A stretch of 33,243 nucleotides of DNA from an uncultured Merdimonas sp. (GTDB lineage: Bacteria > Bacillota > Clostridia > Lachnospirales > Lachnospiraceae). A program made the position numbers and the translations under genes. The stretch spans positions 1-33,243 of the forward strand of contig CALWBB010000011.1 of NCBI GenBank assembly GCA_944375885.1, read 5' to 3'. The notes beneath the pieces were generated by a model that saw only the letters and a list, made by a program, of their open reading frames with translations, ran no database searches and had not been told where the DNA came from. Positions 16,011 through 23,106 of this stretch are shown here, in pieces; position 1 is the stretch's first letter; every line of letters starts with the position of its first letter.

Positions 16011-19000
16011 CTAACTCTCTTTCTTCTTTCTCTTGTCCAGCTGCCTTTCCAGAAAGCCCCTGAATTCTTCCAGGCCTGCCGCAGCAGACGGAAGCAGGAG
16101 TACAAAAAAGAACAGCCCATACCTTCCCTTCGCTTCCCAGGCAAGGTAGAACAAATACCCTCCCAGAAGAACCAGAAGCGGCAGGCACTCCTCTATCTTA
16201 TTTGGCCGCCAGAAGCGAAGCAGAACAAACCCTGCCGCTCCCAGGAACACAAGGGAATGGAACAGGTTCATCCAGAAATCCGCTGCCGGCGTATCCTGGC
16301 TTCCCGAAGTCACCAGGCAGCCGTAGCTGGCGTCGTTCCACTGGCTTACGAATTTCCGCGCGAAGAACACTGCTGACGCTTTCGGAGACTTTGCCATCTC
16401 GCTAAGCGATAAGTCAATCGCAGCATCTCCCAGCGCTTTTGCGTACTGCGCGTCATATTCCACCTGCTCCTTATATACCCGGTCCGGGAACCCGTTCCAC
16501 CAGCCGGAGGCCATCCCCTCTCCCTGAAGGCCCATGGCCACCTGGAGGTTTGCCGGCATTCCCTGATCCAGGGAACACCCGCTTCGCTCTTCATAAAACT
16601 CCGTCATCACAGGCTGCGCCAGCAGAATCATAGCCGTAAACGGAACCACAAAAGCCGCCAGCTTCGCCCTCCGCCCGGCGGCAGCCTTGCACAGCATCAC
16701 GACGCCGGCCGCCACAGCAGCGATCAGCGCATGGCCTTTCATATAAGCAGCAAAGACAAACGCCAGGGTGAGAAGGGCAAACTGCCAAAGCTTCTCCTGC
16801 CCAAGCCAGAGCAGCAGCATCCAGAACGCAAACGCCACAGCCGCCGCAGCCGCCACTTCCCCATCCATCACATTGGTATAAATAAGCAGCGGGACGCAGC
16901 CTGCCGCCAGCAAAAGGAAATTTACCTTCACCGCGTCCTTTTTATAGAGCAGCTCTGTAATCCGGTACCCGCTGTACACAAATACAAGAACCCCAAACGT
17001 GTTCAGCATACGGAATGCAAAAAGATTCCCGCAGCCAAAAATCCGATACACCAGTTCCAGCAGAAACGCCTGCCCGGCCTGGCGCGGATAGGTATACAGA
17101 TAATCCAGCGCAGCCTCTGGGATGCTGCCGGTGACAAAGCCTTCCGCAAGCATATGAAGATACAGAGGCTCCGCCTGAAGCGATCCCTGTGCCAGCAGGT
17201 TCCAAGCTGTGCAGAAAACCGCGCAATGTAGCAGCACAGCGCAAAGAAGCAGATTCACGTTTCTTCTGCGCTCTCTCTCATTTTTCAGGAGCAGCCTGCC
17301 TGCCAGGCAGAGGGCTGCAAAGCCAGCCGCCACACCCAGAAGAAGCAAAAAGACCGGATCCTGCGCCTGGGAAGGCGCTCCGGGATCGCTGTTTTCATAA
17401 ACCGTTGTGAAAAGCAGGCTGTAAAGAAACAGCAGAACAGAAGGGATGCCCGCCCCGATCAGGACGAGCCTTCCCGCCCACGGCTCCAGCCTTTCCAGCG
17501 GGACACGCCATATCTTCTTCCCGGCAGCCAGGCGGTTCTCCCGGCACTCCTTTACCCAGGAGGCCGTTTTCTGTACCAGCATATCCCATCCAGAGGCAGC
17601 CATGGGGATCAGCATTACAAAATACGGAAACACGTACCGCGACTTTGCCTCCCACACAATATAGAAGAGAAAACCCCCGATAACCGTGATAAGCAGTCCC
17701 AGATGCTCCACCGGAATTTTCCTGCGGATCAAGAAAAGCAGGAACGCAAGCGCGCCGCAGTAAATGAAGGACTGGTAGACATCCATCAGCCGGACAAAGG
17801 GCTGCCAGAGCCTGCCCTTGTAGAAGCCTTCCATCAGAAATCCCCTTTTTGTGTCCGTGTCATAATGATTTGTCTCGACCAGACCGGCATAGGTGGGCTC
17901 GCACCACTGGCTTACAATCTTGCGCCCATAAAAGTCCAGCATATAGGAAGGATCTTCTCTGTATTTTTCCGCCTCAGCTTCCAGAATCTCTTCCGCGCGT
18001 CTGACGGATTCCTCCTGATCCAAATCGGTCTCTTCCACAAAGATATCCCAAGAATACAAGTGATTGTACCAGCCTGCCTCTTTTCCGTTCTCCCCCTCCT
18101 GGGTTCCCATGGCGACCCACAGGATCGTCGGCATCCCCTGGCCAAGATCGATTCCTATCCGCTGCTCATAGACCTTCACCAGTGCCGTGTGCGCCAGGAA
18201 AAAGAGCAGAATGCAGGACAAAAGAGCCGCAAGATGGCGGAACGTCTTTTCACTTACTGCCTTTACCGCCAGCACGCAGCCTATGGCCGCGAGGACGATG
18301 TAGCAGTTGCTCCGGATCAGGCAGGCCGCCGTGATGGAGAGCGTCAGATACAAAATGTCCCGCTTTCTCTTTTTCTCAAGATATCCCATCAAAACATCGA
18401 GAGACAGCAGGGAAAAGAAGATGGACAAAATCTCTCCATAAATAAAGGCCACATAGATAATCAGAGGCCAGCAGAAGAACATCAAAAGCAGAAACCAGAC
18501 TCCTGTCTCCTCCCGTCCGGATATTCTGACTGCCAGCCTGTGGCCCACAAACACAATTCCCGCAGCCCCCAAAGCGTTCAAAGCCTGGAACGCCCGGTAA
18601 TTCTCCCAGCCAAAAATCCGGTAAAGCTGCTCCAGCAGGGCGACCATCCCCAGCTGGTGCGGGTAAGCGGAAATGTAATTCAGATCCCGCTGATTGAACT
18701 TATCCGTACCGTTAGCCAGGATATCCGCAATCCGTGAGACCATCTGGGAATCCCAGAACGTGGGCATCTCATACCGGCACCGCACCGCCCAGACAAAGCC
18801 CAGGACAGCCACATATGCACAGGTAATGACAAGGAGGATACGGACATTGCGCTGCCTATGTTCCTCTTTTTGGAGAATACGCCGGACTATCCCGTAAAAA
18901 CACGCAGCCGCGTACACGATCAGCGCCAGCGTCAAAAGCGGCAGACCGTCTGACAGCTGCAGTTCCTCTCTGCTGTTTGTCACAAATTCTTCTGTGTAAA

Positions 19001-19106
19001 AAAGGCAGTATAGGGACAGGAATCCCAAAATCAGGATTCCTATCCCTGCCGCCGCCCGGCTGCAAAAATATTCAAACTTTTTTGTATCCAGGTCTTTGCA
19101 TTTCAT
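16011..19106 (-). CDS. Double-module GT-C-type membrane protein (first tandem copy)
   Basis: 1031 residues in two GT-C modules. N-module: WDS (D119), YPHQLG (148-153), IYGE (222-225), IRSN (264-267), GQGMP (322-326), SQWCEPTY (399-406), WEAKSRY (485-491). C-module: AEP (E646), YPRQAG (673-678), MDGE (747-750), MKGH (789-792), DQGMP (847-851), SQWNDASY (921-928), WEAKGRY (990-996). In the C-module four conserved positions differ from the sister gene (D to E, H to R, Y to D, NN to GH), so that half may be catalytically weak or repurposed. The ATG follows the purL stop with no gap (TAAATG). The nearest GGAG is 12 bases upstream, inside purL. The first 41 residues match the sister gene at 37 positions. 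Confidence 0.8.
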   Translation of the reverse strand: MKCKDLDTKKFEYFCSRAAAGIGILILGFLSLYCLFYTEEFVTNSREELQLSDGLPLLTLALIVYAAACFYGIVRRILQKEEHRQRNVRILLVITCAYVAVLGFVWAVRCRYEMPTFWDSQMVSRIADILANGTDKFNQRDLNYISAYPHQLGMVALLEQLYRIFGWENYRAFQALNALGAAGIVFVGHRLAVRISGREETGVWFLLLMFFCWPLIIYVAFIYGEILSIFFSLLSLDVLMGYLEKKRKRDILYLTLSITAACLIRSNCYIVLAAIGCVLAVKAVSEKTFRHLAALLSCILLFFLAHTALVKVYEQRIGIDLGQGMPTILWVAMGTQEGENGKEAGWYNHLYSWDIFVEETDLDQEESVRRAEEILEAEAEKYREDPSYMLDFYGRKIVSQWCEPTYAGLVETNHYDTDTKRGFLMEGFYKGRLWQPFVRLMDVYQSFIYCGALAFLLFLIRRKIPVEHLGLLITVIGGFLFYIVWEAKSRYVFPYFVMLIPMAASGWDMLVQKTASWVKECRENRLAAGKKIWRVPLERLEPWAGRLVLIGAGIPSVLLFLYSLLFTTVYENSDPGAPSQAQDPVFLLLLGVAAGFAALCLAGRLLLKNERERRRNVNLLLCAVLLHCAVFCTAWNLLAQGSLQAEPLYLHMLAEGFVTGSIPEAALDYLYTYPRQAGQAFLLELVYRIFGCGNLFAFRMLNTFGVLVFVYSGYRITELLYKKDAVKVNFLLLAAGCVPLLIYTNVMDGEVAAAAAVAFAFWMLLLWLGQEKLWQFALLTLAFVFAAYMKGHALIAAVAAGVVMLCKAAAGRRAKLAAFVVPFTAMILLAQPVMTEFYEERSGCSLDQGMPANLQVAMGLQGEGMASGWWNGFPDRVYKEQVEYDAQYAKALGDAAIDLSLSEMAKSPKASAVFFARKFVSQWNDASYGCLVTSGSQDTPAADFWMNLFHSLVFLGAAGFVLLRFWRPNKIEECLPLLVLLGGYLFYLAWEAKGRYGLFFFVLLLPSAAAGLEEFRGFLERQLDKRKKKES

Positions 19107-22100
19107 TTATTTAAAGTACTCCACACCGGACTCGAAAATCTTCATATCCTGCTCGCCGCAGATATTGATGGCGACGGCCTCGCCCCGGCGCTCGATATGC
19201 GCCATCTTGCCAAGGACGCGTCCGTCCGGGCTGGTGATTCCCTCGATGGCCGCGTAGGATCCGTTCACATTCCAGTACTCGTCCATGCTGGCTTCACCCT
19301 CCGGGTTCACGTACTGGGTCGCCACCTGGCCGTTGGCAAAAAGCTTTTCGATCCATTCCTTATCTGCCACGAAGCGTCCCTCGCCGTGGGAGGCCGGATT
19401 CACATAGGTTCTGCCAAGCTCCGCCTTTCTAAGCCACGGGGACTTGTCCGTCATGACCTTCGTGTAGACCATCTTGGAGATGTGCCGGTTAATCGTATTG
19501 AAGGTCAGAGTCGGGGAATTTTCCGTCTGTCCCACGATCTCTCCGTAGGGCACCAGGCCCAGCTTGATCAGCGCCTGGAAGCCGTTGCAGATGCCTAAGG
19601 CCAGGCCGTCCCGCTCGTTTAAGAGCTTCATGACCGCCTCCTTGATGTGGGCGTTCTGGAAGGCTGTCGCGAAGAATTTCGCGGAGCCGTCCGGCTCGTC
19701 GCCGGCGGAAAAGCCGCCGGGGAACATGATGATCTGGGCCTGGCTGATGGCCTTTTCAAACTCCTCCACGGATTCCCGGATGTCGGAAGCCGTCAGGTTG
19801 CGGAACACCTTTGTCACCACGTCCGCGCCCGCCCGCTCGAAAGCCTTCGCGCTGTCGTACTCGCAGTTCGTGCCCGGGAAGACCGGGATGAATACGGTGG
19901 GCCTTGCCACCCTATGCCGGCATACATAGACGGAGTCTGCGTGGTACAGGGGGCTCTCCACCTTTTCCGCGCCCGGAACCGCCACCGTCGGGAAGACCTT
20001 CTCCAGCGGCTCCTCCCAGGCTGTCAGGGCTTCCTCCGTATCGATGTGCATATTGCTGTAGGAAAGGCCGCTCTTCGTCACCTCGCCAATCACCGTGTAG
20101 GTGATGGCAAGCTCGCCCACTTTGCCGTCCGGAACCTCGGCCACGATATCGCCGAAGCCTGCGGTAAAGAGATCCCGCGGATCCACATTATGCTCAATCT
20201 TTACACCCAGCTTATTTCCAAAGGACATCTTGCTGACGGCGGCCGCCAGGCCGGAGCCGTCCAGGGCGTACGCGGAGATAATGCGTCCCGCCTTCACGTC
20301 CTCAAAGAATTTTCCATACAGATCCTTGATCTGCTCATAATCCGGCAGATCGTAAGCGTCCCGGCTGATACGCAGCCACACCAGCTTGTTTCCGGCCTTC
20401 TTAAGCTCCGGCGTCAGGATGTTCTTCTGGTCCCCGATATCCACCGCGAAGGACACCAGGGTCGGCGGCACGTCGATATCGTTGAAGGTGCCGGACATAC
20501 TGTCCTTGCCGCCGATGGAGGGCAGGCCGAAGCCCAGCTGCGCGCTGTAGGCGCCCAGGAGAGCCGCAAAGGGCTGGCTCCAGCGGTGGGGATCCTCCGT
20601 CATGCGGCGGAAATACTCCTGGAAAGTGAAACGGATCTTCCGGTAGTCGCCGCCTGCCGCCACGATTCTGGCCACAGATTCAATCACCGCGTACACCGCT
20701 CCGTGGTAGGGGCTCCAGCTGGACAGATAGGGATCGAAGCCATAGCTCATCATGGTCACCGTATCCGTCTTTCCTTTCAGCACCGGGAGCTTGGCCACCA
20801 TAGCCTGGGTCTCGGTCAGCTGGTACTTTCCGCCGTAAGGCATCAGCACGCTGCCCGCGCCGATGGAGCTGTCGAACATCTCCACCAGTCCCTTCTGGGA
20901 GCACACATTCAGATCCTTTAAGGTCTCCATCCACTTTCCGCGGACGTCGTCCACTTCATTTCTCACAAAATACTTCTGATTCTCATCGGGCATATCCACA
21001 GCCACAGCTGTCTCCTGGTGCGCTCCGTTCGTATCCAGGAAGGCACGGGAAATATTGACAATCTCCCTTCCTCTCCACAGAAGCACAAGTCTCGGACTCT
21101 CCGTCACCACGGCTACTGTGGTAGCCTCCAGGTTTTCCTCTGCCGCATACTTCAGGAAGGCTTCCTCGTCCTTCTTGTCCACAACCACAGCCATGCGCTC
21201 CTGGGACTCAGAGATGGCGATCTCCGTGCCGTCCAGGCCGGCGTATTTCTTCGGAACCAGGTCAAGATTCACCCGAAGGCCTGCCGCCAGCTCGCCGATG
21301 GCTACAGATACGCCGCCCGCGCCGAAATCGTTGCACTTCTTGATGAGACGGGTCACCTCCGGACGGCGGAACAGCCTCTGGATCTTGCGCTCCGTGGGCG
21401 CGTTTCCTTTCTGCACCTCCGCGCCGCAGGTCTCGATGGACGCCTCCGTGTGAACCTTGGAGGAGCCGGTCGCACCGCCGCAGCCGTCGCGCCCCGTTCT
21501 TCCGCCCAGCAGGATGATCAGATCGCCCGGATCTGAGGTCTCCCGGATCACGTCTTTTCTGGGAGCCGCGCCCATCACCGCGCCGATCTCCATGCGCTTC
21601 GCCACGTAGGCCGGATGATAGATCTCTTTTACATAGCCGGTGGCCAGGCCGATCTGGTTGCCGTAGGAGCTGTAGCCCTGGGCCGCTCCCCGCACCAACT
21701 TTTTCTGAGGCAGCTTGCCCTTCAGGGTCTCCTTCACAGAGACGGTGGGGTCTGCCGCGCCCGTCACGCGCATGGCCTGATACACGTAGGTTCTTCCCGA
21801 CAGCGGGTCGCGGATGGCTCCGCCCAGGCAGGTGGCGGCGCCTCCGAAGGGCTCGATCTCGGTCGGGTGATTGTGTGTCTCATTTTTAAAATTCACCAGC
21901 CACTCCTCTGTCTGCCCGTCGATCTCCACAGGCACCACGATGGAGCAGGCGTTAATCTCATCAGATTCTTCCTGATCCGGAAGCTTTCCCTCGGCCTTCA
22001 GCTTGCGCATGGCCATCAGGGCCAGATCCATCAGGCAGACAAACTTGTCCTTCCTGCCCTTAAAAATCTCCGCCCGATCCGCCAGATACTGCTGATAGGT

Positions 22101-22856
22101 CTCCTCGATGGGTTTCCGGTAATAGCCCTCTGCGAAGCTTACGTCCGTAAGCTCTGTGGAGAAGGTCGTGTGGCGGCAGTGATCAGACCAGTAGGTGTCC
22201 AGCACCCGGATCTCCGTCATAGACGGATCCCGCTTCTCCTCATTCCGGAAATAATTCTGGATGTGCAGGAAATCCTTGAAGGTCATGGCCAGGTTCAAAG
22301 AAGCATACAGCTCCTTTAAAGCCGCCTCCTCCATCCCGCAGAACCCCTCGAAGATCTTCACATCCGCCGGCTCCTCAAATACCGTCACCAGTGTCTCCGG
22401 CTTCGCCTCCTCAGACTGGCGGGAATCCACCGGGTTGATGCAGAAGCTCTTGATGGCCGCAAGCTCTTCCTCCGACACGCCTCCCTCTATCACATAAGTG
22501 GTCGCCGTGCGGATCACCGGCTCCTCGTCTTCCCGCAGGAAACGCACGCACTGCACCGCGGAATCCGCTCTCTGGTCAAACTGTCCCGGCAGATACTCCA
22601 CGCTGAACACCCGGTCTCCCGGCTTCGTCTCAAAGCTCTCCCTGTAAAGCACATCTACGGGCGGTTCGGCGAACACCGTCCTGCAGGCCCGCTCAAACAC
22701 CTCGTCTGAAATATTCTCCACATCATAGCGCATCAGTACGCGCACGCCTGTCACGCCTTCAATTCCCAGGTAGCTTCGGATCTCCTCCTCAAGTTCTCTG
22801 GCCTTTACCGCAAAATCTTGTTTCTTTTCGACGTATACTCTTCTTACAACGCCCAT
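19107..22856 (-). CDS. purL: Phosphoribosylformylglycinamidine synthase, long single-chain form
   Basis: Converts FGAR plus glutamine and ATP to FGAM in de novo purine synthesis in the cytoplasm. The 1249-residue protein combines synthase and glutaminase parts, as in the clostridial/streptococcal single-chain type. SDHCRHTTF lies near residues 224-232. Duplicated AIR-synthase-like halves include THNHPTEIEPFGGAATC and GGKDSMSGTF. A class I glutamine amidotransferase domain begins near VFIPVFPGTNCEYD, with catalytic C1090 in GICNGFQ and H1220/E1222 in AHIERR. The ATG at 22856 (MGVVRRVYVEK) has AGGAGG 6 bases upstream. The longer frame to 22931 runs through the promoter. No other purine biosynthesis gene is nearby; membrane glycosyltransferases follow directly. 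Confidence 0.96.
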   Translation of the reverse strand: MGVVRRVYVEKKQDFAVKARELEEEIRSYLGIEGVTGVRVLMRYDVENISDEVFERACRTVFAEPPVDVLYRESFETKPGDRVFSVEYLPGQFDQRADSAVQCVRFLREDEEPVIRTATTYVIEGGVSEEELAAIKSFCINPVDSRQSEEAKPETLVTVFEEPADVKIFEGFCGMEEAALKELYASLNLAMTFKDFLHIQNYFRNEEKRDPSMTEIRVLDTYWSDHCRHTTFSTELTDVSFAEGYYRKPIEETYQQYLADRAEIFKGRKDKFVCLMDLALMAMRKLKAEGKLPDQEESDEINACSIVVPVEIDGQTEEWLVNFKNETHNHPTEIEPFGGAATCLGGAIRDPLSGRTYVYQAMRVTGAADPTVSVKETLKGKLPQKKLVRGAAQGYSSYGNQIGLATGYVKEIYHPAYVAKRMEIGAVMGAAPRKDVIRETSDPGDLIILLGGRTGRDGCGGATGSSKVHTEASIETCGAEVQKGNAPTERKIQRLFRRPEVTRLIKKCNDFGAGGVSVAIGELAAGLRVNLDLVPKKYAGLDGTEIAISESQERMAVVVDKKDEEAFLKYAAEENLEATTVAVVTESPRLVLLWRGREIVNISRAFLDTNGAHQETAVAVDMPDENQKYFVRNEVDDVRGKWMETLKDLNVCSQKGLVEMFDSSIGAGSVLMPYGGKYQLTETQAMVAKLPVLKGKTDTVTMMSYGFDPYLSSWSPYHGAVYAVIESVARIVAAGGDYRKIRFTFQEYFRRMTEDPHRWSQPFAALLGAYSAQLGFGLPSIGGKDSMSGTFNDIDVPPTLVSFAVDIGDQKNILTPELKKAGNKLVWLRISRDAYDLPDYEQIKDLYGKFFEDVKAGRIISAYALDGSGLAAAVSKMSFGNKLGVKIEHNVDPRDLFTAGFGDIVAEVPDGKVGELAITYTVIGEVTKSGLSYSNMHIDTEEALTAWEEPLEKVFPTVAVPGAEKVESPLYHADSVYVCRHRVARPTVFIPVFPGTNCEYDSAKAFERAGADVVTKVFRNLTASDIRESVEEFEKAISQAQIIMFPGGFSAGDEPDGSAKFFATAFQNAHIKEAVMKLLNERDGLALGICNGFQALIKLGLVPYGEIVGQTENSPTLTFNTINRHISKMVYTKVMTDKSPWLRKAELGRTYVNPASHGEGRFVADKEWIEKLFANGQVATQYVNPEGEASMDEYWNVNGSYAAIEGITSPDGRVLGKMAHIERRGEAVAINICGEQDMKIFESGVEYFK

Positions 22857-22902
22857 AACCGACCTCCTGCAATCTCTGGAACAGTACAATATCCTGAACC
22901 CT

Positions 22903-22931
22903 ATTATACTATATAATTCCTGTGGTAACAA
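22903..22931 (-). promoter_or_regulatory. purL: SigmaA promoter of purL and the GT-C genes
   Basis: Minus strand: TTGTTA (22926-22931), 17 bases, then a perfect TATAAT (22903-22908). The predicted start gives a leader of only about 40 bases, too short for a purine riboswitch. The 250-base AT-rich gap 22857-23106 also contains the divergent promoter of the membrane gene at 23107. The stretch between the two promoters (about 22935-23035) shows no gene, and I see no clear operator. Confidence 0.8.
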
Positions 22932-23055
22932 TTCCTTCCTTTATGATAGCATAAAAGTTTCCATAAGTATAATTAATAAATCTAAAATAATTTATAATCC
23001 TGCCTAATTTTTTTCGCGCAGTTTCTCTCTGCGGATGGTTTTTATTTTTCCCCTG

Positions 23056-23064
23056 TGATATAAT
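23056..23064 (+). promoter_or_regulatory. Extended -10 promoter of the membrane protein-LysR pair
   Basis: TGATATAAT, a perfect -10 (23059-23064) with the TGn extension. No good -35 lies at 17 bases (TGGTTT), which is usual for extended -10 promoters. It would give a leader of about 36 bases before the ATG at 23107. Confidence 0.7.
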
Positions 23065-23106
23065 AAGTATAAATTTTTTTGATTTTGGCAAAAGGAGTAT
23101 CCATTT

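Larger units (their letters stand above)
12907..19106 (-). repeat. Tandem gene duplication of 1031-residue GT-C proteins
   Basis: Two adjacent genes of identical length and domain layout. The nucleotide match is tightest over the first codons: a 35-base identical run ends just before the seventh codon of each gene, followed by one mismatch and 15 more identical bases. Similarity falls in the outer loops and is clear at the protein level throughout. Confidence 0.85.

Noticed and set aside
16003..16188. N-terminal extension of the second 1031-residue protein to 1093 residues
   Set aside because: The extension overlaps the neighbour's C-terminus in another frame, and the ATG at 16002 matches the sister gene's start exactly.
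17703..18737. A 344-codon plus-strand open frame opposite the first 1031-residue gene, and similar ones at 13057-14157 and 19647-20921
   Set aside because: They lie antisense to conserved genes and have the Gln/His/Arg-rich composition of reverse-complement reading. The two over the duplicated GT-C genes are similar only because the sense genes are.
22857..22902. Purine riboswitch in the purL leader
   Set aside because: The predicted leader is about 40 bases, too short for a purine aptamer, and no three-way junction pairing is visible.
22909..23091. A 60-codon minus-strand frame in the purL upstream region
   Set aside because: It lies in the AT-rich divergent promoter region, covers the purL promoter, and has no supporting motif or homology that I recognise.
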